From positions 1,769,029 to 1,833,028 of the forward strand of contig AZGY01000001.1 of assembly GCA_001636675.1 (NCBI GenBank): a stretch of 64,000 nucleotides of DNA, written 5' to 3'. The translations under genes and the position numbers were made by a program. A model generated the notes under the pieces. It saw only the letters and a program-made list of their open reading frames with translations. It made no database searches and was not told the origin of the DNA. This DNA comes from Moelleriella libera RCEF 2490. Lineage: Eukaryota > Ascomycota > Sordariomycetes > Hypocreales > Clavicipitaceae. How positions within the stretch are numbered: the first letter of the stretch is position 1; every line of letters begins with the position of its first letter. Below are positions 24,739 to 34,925 of the stretch, one piece after another.

Positions 24739-25520
24739 TGTGATTGTTGTGTGTCGCGCAGGGCGCAGGGAATCGCAAGGAGCAAGGGTGGGCAGGAGAT
24801 GAGGAGAGGAGCACGAGAAGGCGAGGAGCCGCTCAGGAGGGAAGGATTCATCCGCGTAGAGCAGAGGGCGGGGGTCTACTAGTTCACATTGGTCGATGCG
24901 GGTGGTTGCTTGATGCTTTTTTGAGGGTTAAGTTATCTGCACGAGCAAGGCCAGTACAGGTCGGTACCTAGACCCAAATTCGCTGCAGGCGTTGGCGCTA
25001 CAGCACACTACGCACGGCACAAGCACCCACAGGTACTTGGCGGGAGGAGGAGCAGGAGCTTCGGTCGGTGGTATGTATTGTAAGGAGCTAGCCACGGGGA
25101 AAGCTTGCGCAAGTGGTAGTTGGTTTGAGAAAGGCCGGCCCAGTCCCCTGTGGTTTCGGCTATAGCTTTACAGGCGGCGGGGTTGGCTTACTGGACTGTC
25201 GCAGGTTGATGGACAGTGTACAATACGGCGTCAACCATCCCTCTACGAGATGCCGCCTCTTGCGCGGATGAATCATCATAAACCACGATTCTTCATTCAG
25301 CCGTGATATCTGCTACCTCTGCTATCTTTCGACAGAGATGCTTTGGCACAGGCACGAACAGCAAGATATGCCGACGTGAGGAATAGCACGTGACGCTGCC
25401 TGGTTTCAGTGACATAAAACGGCCAGCATAGCGACGATGGCCTGTGGCGGCGACTCACGGTGCTGTCGCCAACATGTCAAAGCAGGTAAATTCCCCAAAG
25501 ATACACGCATGTGTGCGCGC

Positions 25521-25574
25521 CGAGCGCAGCAAGACCGATTCGCGGCAACGACTCCCGGTAGGGCCGCCGGAGGC
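25521..25574 (+). repeat. GC-rich ~57-bp dispersed repeat, copy a
   Basis: Begins CGAGCGCAGCAAG and ends CCGGTAGGGCCGCCGGAGGC. It matches the family consensus with several changes in the middle. Confidence 0.8.
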
Positions 25575-25640
25575 CTATGTCAGATTGATATCTTGGTGGG
25601 TGATGTCTGGACAGGGGAAATTGTGATCAGCTGGTGACTC

Positions 25641-25697
25641 TTCGACCGCAGCGAGCCAGCCCGCCGCAGGCGACCCCCGGTACGGCCGCCGAAGGCA
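25641..25697 (+). repeat. GC-rich ~57-bp dispersed repeat, copy b
   Basis: A near-complete copy from TTCGACCGCAGCGAG to GGCCGCCGAAGGCA, in the same orientation as copy a and 66 bp downstream of it. Confidence 0.85.
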
Positions 25698-25820
25698 TCA
25701 TGTTCAGCTCGCTGTCGACTTAGTGCGTTTCTTCTTTCCTATTCTTTTTTCTTCTCTATACTTCTATAAAATTGGGAGATGGAAGCTGGTCTTGTGAGAT
25801 AAGGGTTGTAATGTGACACT

Positions 25821-25866
25821 TCGAGCGCAGCGAGGCCGGCCCGCGGCAGTGCCTCAGGGGAGGGCC
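25821..25866 (+). repeat. GC-rich dispersed repeat, copy c (3' diverged)
   Basis: The first half is perfect (TCGAGCGCAGCGAGGCCGGC). The second half has diverged, keeping only AGGGCC. Confidence 0.7.
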
Positions 25867-26380
25867 ACACCACGCGGCAACCGTACTGTAGTCGAGTGTG
25901 CGGAGCATTGTAGCGGCTGTTGGATGTGTTGTGCCCCCCTCTTCCCACCCGCATGAGCGGAAGCGGCTCCTTCGTATGGACACAGCAGGGCCATGAATCA
26001 CGTGAGCCTGTCGACGCGGATTATCACGGGCCCACGATAGGTGCGAAAGTGCCAGCCCAGCCCGCCGCGGCTGTGACGATCTCGGCTTACGACTGACCTG
26101 TACCTTTTCTTTTCTCACTTCATCATCGCGCGTTCTTTTTTTTTTTTCTTTTTGCATCATCTCTGCACTCTAGTCACCGATCAAGCCACTCGGCTCTTGC
26201 GGCTGTATCATACTATTTTCGACTTCCTTTTTTCTCCAAGTACACGCGGCGCCATCGCGAAACGGCGTCCTGAACTGACTTTGCGCCACCACTTTTCTCG
26301 GCTGTTGTCAGGTTTAAGGCGAGAGGGGGAAAGCACCATACCTTTTTTTCCCCGGATAGCAGCTGGCCACGACGATCATC

Positions 26381-27907
26381 ATGGACAACGGGGTGAGTAG
26401 CAGACTTCCGTCCCCTTTCTCTTCGAAGCCTTTTGTTTGGTGCAGGTGGACAGGGCGCTGCTGTTACTGTTGCAATGCACTACTGTGCAGCCTCGTCATA
26501 GGCATACATGCAACAATACACATGATAAGACGGGACGACTTGGACCGAAAACCCAAGTTCGGGCTAATGCCACGAGTCGCTCCTATTCCCTTCGTACCCT
26601 ACACCTGCACTCGAAAAAAGAGAGAGATGACTCTGAGCCCCGCTTTTGCCTCTGAATGGCCCAAACCACACAACCCACCATTTTTGCCTCCATGTTCGGT
26701 GCTTAGGGGTAAACAGCCGGCTTGACTCATCTGTCACTCATCCCTTGCTCTTGTTCCTGACATCCCAAACACCTCCGAGTTGGCATTACTTGCCAGTCAT
26801 CGAGCGTCATCTTGGTTCGTCGCCAGCTTTTACCGGCAATTTTTTGTTCGTCTGGCCTCCTCTCCGCGTGATAGATATTATTGCTTGTGCGTTGTCTTTT
26901 GCGCAGTGTTTGCAGTCGGACTGGACTGACTCTCTTGCCGCAGGAGGAAGCAGAGCGAAAATCTCGCAAATCCGTCGCCTTCACCGACAAACAAGTCGTC
27001 GTAGACGCCGACGGTTCTGTGACGATGGTGCCTGCAATCGAGGATCCCAAGGACACGGCTCAGTCCCATACGCCTCGTACGCAGCCGTTGTCCGCCGCTT
27101 TGGGAGCCTCTACTGACGCAGCAGCTCAATCAGCCGCCGCCGCTACCGATGATGCGCCGCCGGCCGACGATGGAGGTCTCGACCTCAGTCTCCTGAAGAA
27201 AAAGAAGAAGAAGAAGGTCAAGAAGGACGCGACCGAGGAAGATGACTTCGCCGCCAAGTTGAAGCAGCTCGAGGTCAAGGACGCGGAAGAGGCAGCTGGC
27301 ATCGTCGAGGAGGTGACCGGAGACATGGACCTCGGCACCGGCATCTGGGCACACGATGAGACCAAGAATCTTGGCTACAGCATGCTTCTGCAGCGCTTTT
27401 TCCACCAGTTGTCGCAAAAGAACCCGGACCATACCCTCACTGGCAGCAAGAGCTTCAAGATTCCTCCTCCCCAATGTATGCGCGAAGGCAACAGGAAGAC
27501 GGTTTTTGCCAACATTGCCGATATCTGCAAGCGCATGAAAAGAACCGAGGACCATCTCACTGCCTATCTGTTTGCCGAACTGGGTACCAGCGGCTCTGTT
27601 GACGGGAGTAGAAGACTCGTCATCAAAGGTCGTTTCCAGCAAAAACAGATTGAAGGCATGGTCAGAAAATACATCAGTAGGTCCAACCGCACCTGCGAGC
27701 AATACCCGCGTCGTAGCGTTACTGACCTGCCACACAGTCGAGTACGTGACCTGCAAGACGTGCAAGTCTCCCGACACCGAACTCAGCAAGGGTGAGAATC
27801 GTCTCTACTTTGTCACATGCAACAACTGCGGCTCGCGACGCAGTGTCACCGCGATTAAGACTGGTTTCTCCGCCCAGGTCGGCAAGAGAAAGAAGATGCA
27901 AGGTTAA
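26381..27907 (+). CDS. SUI3: Translation initiation factor eIF2 subunit beta
   Basis: The beta subunit of eIF2, which brings initiator tRNA to the 40S ribosome. Exons are 26381-26392 (only MDNG), 26944-27676 and 27738-27907, with introns of 551 and 61 bp; the product is 304 aa. The N-terminal region is acidic with one strong lysine block (LLKKKKKKKVKK, about residue 83), which in this family binds eIF5 and eIF2B. The conserved core runs from GYSMLLQRFFHQLSQKNPDH through GRFQQKQIEGMVRKYI. The last exon completes KYIIEYVTCKTC and the C2-C2 zinc ribbon (CKTC...CNNC), ending GKRKKMQG. The tiny first exon is assigned from a GTGAGT donor and the in-frame CAG acceptor; this start is the least certain part. 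Confidence 0.93.
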
Positions 27908-29619
27908 AGTCTCCCACGATGAATACCGAAGCTCTAGGCGGCATGCGACCATGTCGAAGATGACGGAAAAAGTGAATCAGTCATTACAGAAACATGGGCC
28001 GAGCTGCCTCGAGGCAAGAGCTTCTCTCCATCAACTACTGTAATGTTTACGTGATGCGACTGTCTGGGCCCTCATACCCAACCAGTAGCGTCATAGTATG
28101 TACGCAGGCGAGCCTCTGGAGTCGTGGGCAGCGCTGGCATTCAGCAGGCTGAGGTTGCAGAGCAAAACAGCAGGGCAATGTAGTCAAAAAGGGCAGCAGA
28201 TGTCAAGACACAGGAAAAGCCATAAGCGATGACATGTACTGCATATGTTACACCGCGAACAACAATGCTAGATACCACAGCACAATAGAATAAGCGTCTC
28301 GACACACGATCGTCAATGGCATGACTCAGGATGTGGTGGCCGACAGGTGACTGCGTTACTTGCTGCTTGTCGCGTGATGAGTGGAGAGATGTCTGCCTAA
28401 TCCACGCGGCAATCATTATCGAACACGGTGCTAGCTGCTGTGTCCGCGATATAGCTGGTGGTTGCCGCAAGAACAGCCTAAGGCTAAGATCTTGGCTGAC
28501 GTACTTTTCTTGGTGGACTGCCCTCTAAGCGTAAGAGGGCAGTCGGAACCTGGCGTGCGCCTATTTGTTCCCCGATCCTCTCTCTGCCGGTTACCCTCTT
28601 TCCCCGTGCAACAAAGACAACGTCGCTCATGAGATGAACGTGTTGCATCGCTTGTACTGTGCGCGTCACCAGCTACGAGGTTCGCTGGCGAACTGCCAAA
28701 GCTAGAGGGCATGCATAGGGGCACGGGAGCTGCCTATATCGCTAGAATGGGACGGCGGCCTTTGTGTTAACCGTTCGAAACCCAGCCATGGCATTTTGTT
28801 CACGTGCCTGTTCTTTCTGGAAGGGTTTTGACCATTTCTTCTTATTCTTTTTCTTCTCCCTTTAATCATTGCGAAATTCTCAAATTATCCTTCTTTTCTG
28901 ACGTTTGTTACAATGGGGCTCCTCTGCAGGATTTGATTTTAAGATCTTTCTTACCCGATTCTCCTCTGTTCTTGTCCTTCTTCTGCTGTTCGGTACCTAT
29001 GCGAGGGATGCAGTCGCAATATTTATTGTTAATTGAGCACACTACCTTCAACTGCTGCTCCCCGTGTTCCGTGGACAAGTATCCTGGCCGTTGCGTGAAG
29101 ACAAGACGTAGCAGCCCGTGATCTGTGATCGTGATTTTGTCCGGATACTTTTGTCGTTTCCCTGGTTCTTTTCCTGGTGCACTCGGCCTTGATATAGGCC
29201 TCAGTGTAGTAGTCGTCGCAGTAATTGGTCGAGGTGATCATGTTTGTGGCCAGTGTCACGAGAGTCTGCGCAAGCTTTCGACAAGCTCATCCAAGAATTC
29301 GTGCCGTAATCTTTCACGTGTACGTACCTACGGACACACTACACGCACAGTCAACTGTTACAATAGAGAAAAGGGGCAAAGAGAAAAAAAGACTATTGGG
29401 CGGCAGAGGCTGCGAAACTACAAGTCCTCATTGAATCCATGGCACAAAGCCAAACTCGATCCCATGTCCCACTGCATGAAAGCTCGGGCCATGGCCGGTT
29501 TCTAGCGGGCGGCCTTCGGCTCGGTCTTGAATCGACCGAGAAAAGGCAGGCGCCGTCTCCGTGGCTAATTCTTCAAAGACTGTAGGTAAAATCCTTCGGA
29601 GTTGAAGGCAGGTAACCTC

Positions 29620-29757
29620 AGGCACTCTTTCTGTGTGACCCCGAATGACTCCTTTTCTGGGGCCGTAGGTCACTCTTTCCCTAGGCACTCAGGCGGTACT
29701 TTCTCTAGGACCTCGAATAGCTCTTTCTCTAGGATCTCGAGCAGCTCTTTCTGCGGA
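29620..29757. repeat. Degenerate ~27-bp tandem repeat
   Basis: Units built around CTCTTTCTCTAGGAYCTCGA recur about five times with divergence. They give a 9-residue Ser/Arg periodicity in one frame. Confidence 0.6.
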
Positions 29758-30044
29758 GGTTTACTTCCGCTACTACGTGTGCCCAGCTATAAAGGTTGCC
29801 TAACCCTCTACTTCCTCCGTCACTTCGAACATGAAGAATTACGGGGATCATCTTCTGTGCTCAGCTCATAGCAAGACTCATTGTCAAAACGACTGCCGCC
29901 GATTAGTCCAAGACTCCAAACGAATGGTCGTTTCTCGCGTGAAGGAAAGGGAGTCGGTCCTCGGGGACGCCAGGTTCGGACGAGCTTGGTAAGCAGATCC
30001 TCGCGGCATCAGATGAAGATTTGAACTGATCCGACCAAGACTAA

Positions 30045-30225
30045 AATTTAGGTTTAACGGATCGGACAAAGCCTTTTTTTGCGGACTGCAACCTCGTCAT
30101 GGATTTGTCCGGGCGCAGACTGAGTATGCCGAAGAATCTTCTGCCAAAAGAATCGAACTAAAGGGTTGAGGAAAAGCCTCTTTCTGTGGACGAATCCAAT
30201 CCCATGGATATGCCCGTTATGCAAC
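30045..30225. repeat. Degenerate ~105-bp tandem repeat, cluster A
   Basis: Two units are spaced about 104 bp apart. Each has an AAAGCCTYTTT core, then GGAC, then an ATGGATWTG segment. They resemble the units at 31.42-31.58 kb. Confidence 0.6.
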
Positions 30226-30711
30226 TTGATCACAACCCGGTTGGAGGGACCGAGGTAATTGGTTGTTGTCTCGATTTCTTGCTCTTGGGGGCGGCAAGCG
30301 AGAGCACTTCAAAGCGCTGTCCGACAGAGCAGGTGCATCTATCATTTTCGATCTTAACCCAGCAGAGGTGGGCAGGTGGGCAGGTGGCCCCCTTGGCCGA
30401 GCTGTCACGTTCAAGGCCCTTCTTCACATATGTCCCAGCTTGCGCCTATGCACAGGTCAACATCTGTTCCTGATGATCATGATAAAGGCAGCTACGAAAC
30501 GAAGTGTTATGACAAGTAAGTTAACCCGACTTTTGACCTCACCCGACCTATCCCCATTATTTTCTGAACTGGACTAACAATATTCCCAAATCATTTATAG
30601 ATTGATTCCTCTCGTTAATAAAAATAGCCCGATCTTTCTAGCAATTAGACGCGTATCAGCGATCCCGCCACTTCAATTCAACACCATAAGTTCAAAGTGA
30701 CGGTCGGCTTA

Positions 30712-30936
30712 TGTTGCATCTCACGGAGGCGAAGGAATTAAGGTGCTTAGTCAGGTTAATCACTTTAACCTGACGAGATCATTCCCTCATCAATCAATCA
30801 ATCAATCAACCTGTCAGGTTAAAGTGACCAACCTGACCTTCAAGCACCTCATTTCTCTGTCTCCGTGAGACCTGACATTAAAGTGATCAACCTGACTTCA
30901 AGCACCTCAATTCCTTCGCCTCCGTGAGATGCAACA
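30712..30936. mobile_element. 225-bp inverted-repeat element (MITE or LTR-like)
   Basis: The left end TGTTGCATCTCACGGAGGCG is matched by its perfect inverse at the right end. The inverted match extends about 55-60 bp inward with few mismatches. The element is flanked by GCTTA direct repeats at 30707-30711 and 30937-30941, a 5-bp target-site duplication. Inside, the right arm is partly duplicated (two AAGCACCTCA...CTCCGTGAGA copies about 60 bp apart) and there is an (AATC)n run near 30795-30810. It has no coding capacity. TG...CA ends with a 5-bp duplication also fit a solo LTR, but the long inverted repeat favours a foldback or MITE-type element. Confidence 0.8.
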
Positions 30937-31413
30937 GCTTAGGTCACTCGCGAACTCTTCAATCGCGACACTTGCTTCGAACCAGATTACAAGAGTCTAC
31001 TGGGACCCGCAGGAATCGAAAGACTGGAACAAAATCATTTCTTGTTGCCGCCGTATGACACGCCTGCCTAGAAAATTTGCAGATTTTAAACGGGCGATAC
31101 TGAAGATAAGGACCATTACTGGGAAGGCAAATAATTTATTCTTAGGTCTAAGCAGCCCTAAGTAAATCACAGAATACCTGATCCTGAAGAACCAGGATTC
31201 ATGTCTAGCGATATAGTATATATCTTGTCATGAAAGTGGATGGGAGTTTCTGGAGACTTATTGTGCGGGGAATTTGGAAGCGTTCCTGTTGACTAGCAGC
31301 GAGCTTCGGCAAGAACTCTTAGCAGCCTCCTCCCCCCCCCCTCCGTCCCCCATGGTCGCTTTATGTGTACACACTGCGGAACGAGAGAGAGAGTGACTGG
31401 GACTGCATTAATT

Positions 31414-31585
31414 AGATCCAAGGCTACCAAAAAGATCTTTTCCATGAACTGCAATAATGCCATGGATTTGTCCATGGTGTGAACCAAACAATGTGGAATC
31501 AATTTTGTGCCAAAAAAATCAGACCAAAGGCTACCGACAAAGTGTTTTCTGTGGACTACGACCATGTCATGGATGCGCAATGCGC
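31414..31585. repeat. Degenerate ~105-bp tandem repeat, cluster B
   Basis: Two units start with GATCCAAGGCTACC and GACCAAAGGCTACC, about 106 bp apart. Both continue into a TTTTCYRTG...ACTRCRA...ATGCCATGGAT block. The same core occurs at 30.05-30.2 kb. Confidence 0.65.
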
Positions 31586-31675
31586 TAGGCCGCAGTCAAA
31601 GAAGGATCCTCATCACCATCAACCCATATTCGTCATTCGTTCTGCTCATAGACCACCTGCCCCCAATCATCAGTC

Positions 31676-32503
31676 ATGAAGTCGGCGGAGCTGACCCTCA
31701 TCGTCGCAGCCACGCGATCCATGGGCATCGGCCTCAACGGCAGCATGCCCTGGACCGGACTGCGCAGAGAAATGCAGTACTTTGCGCGCGTCACCTCGCG
31801 CGTGCCGCCTTCCGTACGTGTCCACCCACATGCACCTCACCTCGCCCATGACCGACCACTCAGTCACCTACATATAACGTGTGCGCGAAAGCGCCGTATC
31901 CAAAACACATGCACAATTTTTCTTCTTCATGGGCCAAAAAGATATGGAAAATCGGGGTGAAGGGGGAAAAATTGATGAGGGAAAGCAAATAGATCTCCGT
32001 GCGCTGACATGCCCGCCCCAAAGGCACCCCCCGGAGCCATGAACGCCGTCATCATGGGTCGCAAGACATGGGACTCGATCCCGCCCAAATTCCGGCCCCT
32101 CCAAAACAGACTCAACATCGTTATTTCCCGAGCCGCGACACCGGCCGCTTCCGCGTCTGATGATGTCCCGGAGCCGGGCGCCGGCACAGTCGTGCGCGTG
32201 TCGTCGTTGGGGCAGGCGCTTTCCTACGTGACGCACCACAGCGCCAGGATAGGACGCGTTTTCGTCATGGGGGGCGGCCAGATCTACGACCAGGCGCTGC
32301 CGCAGGCTAAGAGAATCCTGCTGACGAGCATTCAGAAAGAGTACGTGTGCGACACCTTTTTCGGCCTGGACCCGGAAAGGGCCGCTGCGGAGGGCTGGGA
32401 GAAGAAGACGGTTGAGGCGTGGAGGGCCTGGACGGGCGAAGAGGGTGATGCGAGCCAGGAGGAGGCCGGAGTGGCTTACGAATGGCAGATGTGGGAGAGA
32501 TGA
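31676..32503 (+). CDS. DFR1: Dihydrofolate reductase
   Basis: Reduces dihydrofolate to tetrahydrofolate with NADPH, feeding thymidylate and purine synthesis. Exon 1 (31676-31813) encodes MKSAELTLIVAATRSMGIGL, then NGSMPWTGLRREMQYFARVT with the folate-site residues of the first strand and helix. A 210-bp intron with a CTGAC branch point near 32004 ends at an AAG acceptor. Exon 2 (32024-32503) continues APPGAMNAVIMGRKTWDSIP (NADPH-binding block). It then has NIVISRAA, the VFVMGGGQIYDQAL glycine motif, and the C-terminus YEWQMWER. The product is 205 aa, within the fungal range. The acceptor is chosen by reading frame; no YAG acceptor gives an open frame. Confidence 0.93.
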
Positions 32504-32875
32504 TTGCGTCTTTCGTTTCGAATAGAGGCTATGCTGCAAGAATTGCTACGTGAAAGAACGTGTAAGGTGTTCATGGCTGTTTACTTCAACTTCAAGGCCA
32601 TGCCGTGATGAAATGCTGCATGGGAAAATATGTGAGGGCTGACCAGGACTCATTTTCTTCTGTCATGGCTGTGTCGTGCTGCAATGCCACATGGCAAAAC
32701 GCGAAAGACTTGATTATGGCTTCGGCGAATATAAAGGCTATGCCCGTAATGGGATGCTGCGTACAAGAAGTACGACAGGGACGACAAGAGGCGCTTGCAA
32801 TCCGAAAATGGTGACGTCTGGGCCAGACACGGCGCATTATATATACACACATCGGCCTCTAGGACCAAGGGACCT
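32504..32875. other. Convergent 3' region, no gene seen
   Basis: Lies between the DHFR and Cbp3 stops. Two imperfect ATGCTGCATG/GCAATGCC-type repeats occur at 32.6-32.76 kb, but no coding sequence is evident. Confidence 0.45.
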
Positions 32876-33897
32876 TCACGCCTTGGTGACCCCGGCGGCG
32901 GCAGTGGCCGTCGTCTGCTCCGCCATGTTTCTCTTGAAGGGCTCCTCGAGTCTCGTCCAGAAGCCATTCACGGGCTTCGCCAGGATGTCACCGGCCCTTT
33001 GGGCAAAGTCCTGGTCCGACGTGGCCTCGAGCGAGACCAGACTGCTCCTCATCCACCCGACAATGGCACACAGGGCGCGGGGGTCTACGTCGGGCGAGCC
33101 CTTGAACAGATTACGCCACACGGCGCTCGCCAAAACGGCATCGCCCTTGATGAGCCCCTCGTCGTAGGCGAGCAGCAAGCCGCGCCACTGGACAAAGATG
33201 TCCTTCAGGTACCGCTGCCGCAGCGCCGACGACGTGATGCTGTGGTCGAGATGCATCTTTTTCTCGCAGTCGAAGAAGAAGTGGTCAATGAGCTGCTGCT
33301 GCCAGTTGCGGTAGGCGTCGCGCTCGAGGCAGCGTATGCGCGCATTGAGCAGGTACAGGTGAAGCATGGTGACGTGGGACCACGTGCTGAAGCTGGGTTT
33401 CAGGCCGAATGCTGTTGGCAGGAGCTCTTCGTTAGCACACAGATAGACAGGTCACAGGGTGACGAGCTGGAGGAAAGCAGTAGCATGACCCTACTTTTGT
33501 GCCAGACGTTGTTCGGGTCGACGGGCTTGCCAATCTCCTCGCCGTCTTCGAGCTTGTCCACCTCGTCGTTCTTGCGGGCGTGCTCCGAGATGTGGTAGTC
33601 GGCCGGCATGCCGCACAGCTTGTACAGCTTCTCCGAGGCGCCCAGCACGCGGTACGATTCACCCAGCGAGGAGCCCATGCCCAGCAGCCTCCGCGGCCTC
33701 GTGCTGCCGAACCATCGTGGCGATGACGGCCACGAGGCTGACGCGACGATATGTGATGACGCGCAGCTCTTGCTCATGCCGACGTGCAGGAGATTCAGGG
33801 TCCGACCTGCCGGCCTCCGCTGGGGCGATGAGGTAGCTGCTCGGACAGCAGCTCGGAAGAGACTCCTCGTGAGTGTCGAGCAGGATTCGCAGACCAT
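32876..33897 (-). CDS. CBP3: Cbp3/UQCC1-type ubiquinol-cytochrome c reductase chaperone
   Basis: Cbp3 works with Cbp6 at the mitochondrial ribosome to assemble cytochrome b into complex III. Exon 1 (33897-33495) and exon 2 (33411-32876) join through an 83-bp phase-1 intron; the product is 312 aa. An Arg-rich N-terminus (TRSLFRAAVRAATSSPQRR) fits a mitochondrial presequence. The family domain starts at SYRVLGASEKLYKLCGMPAD. After the junction it continues KPSFSTWSHVTMLHLYLLNA, RNWQQQLIDHFFFDCEKKMH, YLKDIFVQWRGLLLAYDEGL and KGDAVLASAVWRNLF. Residues 30-75 are poorly conserved and may hide an unrecognised intron. The C-terminus extends past the domain with a Thr/Ala-rich tail. Confidence 0.88.
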
Positions 33898-34925
33898 GGC
33901 TGATGGTCACTGCAAAAGGCCCTGCAGTGGCATATTGCGCGAAGCTGGGAGGGGTTGGTTTGGGATTAGAATTGAAGCGATTGGTATGGGATCTTTCCTT
34001 TCTTTTTTTTTTCTGGGATTTCAGTTTGACCTGGCGGGCTGGATACAGTATTTCGGCTAGGGTGGTCCGTGCACATGACAGCGACTACAGCCATGCCAGC
34101 GTCATTGACTGACCGGGGGCAGTCGCTGTCAACGGGGTCTGCAGCGGCTCTCGCCATGGCGCATGTATAGCGTGATGATGGAATGGACTCATGGGCTCGA
34201 CCGGCTCACAAAGCCCTTTTCTTTACCGTGAACCTGATTCCTATTTGCTGATATATCGAGCGCAGCGAGGCTGGCCCGCGGTAGCAATCCCCCCCAAGGG
34301 CCGCCAGAGGCAAGCTGGCAACGCACTCAGTGTCTTCTCAAAACAGATGGAAACATGTCAAGATCATCACGTCGTATCGGGGCGGAGTCGGGCTCTGCAA
34401 CAAGAGGCCCTCGCAGGAGCCGAACATCACCACAAGCTTTCCTGCCGTGACTCTCGTGCAATGTGCTATTTTGAACTCAACATCCAGCCGCTTGTCGCCT
34501 TTGCCGGGCAGAAGAAGCAGACTCAGCCTCTGGTTCGGCCCCAATCCCGTCAGCGCTGCAGCGACACAGCCACATGGCGAGGCGGGGCTCCACCCGAGAG
34601 GCAGACCCTGGTCGAGAGCAAGCTGTGGTAAAGTGAGCCTTGTGTCGTTGGGCCATCAGGAGAGGGGCACGCACGTTATTTATGGCCATGCCCGCCAAGC
34701 CTCATGGCCAGCTGGTGTGTCCAATGCTCACGGCCACTTATCCTTGCTCTGCTTCTCTCTCTGTCTTCACACTGGCACCAATCCGTACGACGACGTCTTG
34801 CCCGCGCCATTCGCAACCTCATCTGCGACGCGCCATCCGCCGTCTTTAAGCCCGCCCGTCTGCCCGCAGAGGGTGTATGCAATCGTGCTTCTTGTCCGCG
34901 CGATAACCCCACTATCGAGACCATC
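33898..34925. promoter_or_regulatory. Divergent intergenic region, Cbp3 / CaMK
   Basis: Holds the promoters of two divergent genes and one copy of the GC-rich dispersed repeat (34256-34312). No further coding sequence is recognised. Confidence 0.5.
34256..34312 (+). repeat. GC-rich ~57-bp dispersed repeat, copy d
   Basis: Runs from TCGAGCGCAGCGAGGCTGGC to AAGGGCCGCCAGAGGCA. The centre differs from consensus (GGTAGCAATCCCCCC). Confidence 0.85.

Larger units (their letters stand above)
24739..26380. promoter_or_regulatory. Divergent promoter region, Mim2-like / eIF2 beta
   Basis: This 1.6-kb region lies between two divergent genes. Three copies of the GC-rich dispersed repeat sit in it (25.52-25.87 kb, listed separately). 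A pyrimidine-rich tract at about 26.11-26.15 kb lies upstream of the eIF2 beta start. No TATA box could be assigned confidently. Confidence 0.5.
27908..31675. other. Repeat-rich intergenic region, 3.8 kb
   Basis: No intact gene is recognised. The region carries a 27-bp degenerate repeat, a 225-bp inverted-repeat element with target-site duplications, and two clusters of a ~105-bp degenerate tandem repeat on either side of that element; each is listed separately. A frame of 86 codons on the minus strand at 29428-29688 is open but unrecognised. Confidence 0.55.

Noticed and set aside
29428..29688. 86-codon minus-strand frame that looked polyprotein-like
   Set aside because: No retroviral-type aspartic protease, reverse transcriptase or RNase H motif could be found. 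It is probably fortuitous in a repeat region.
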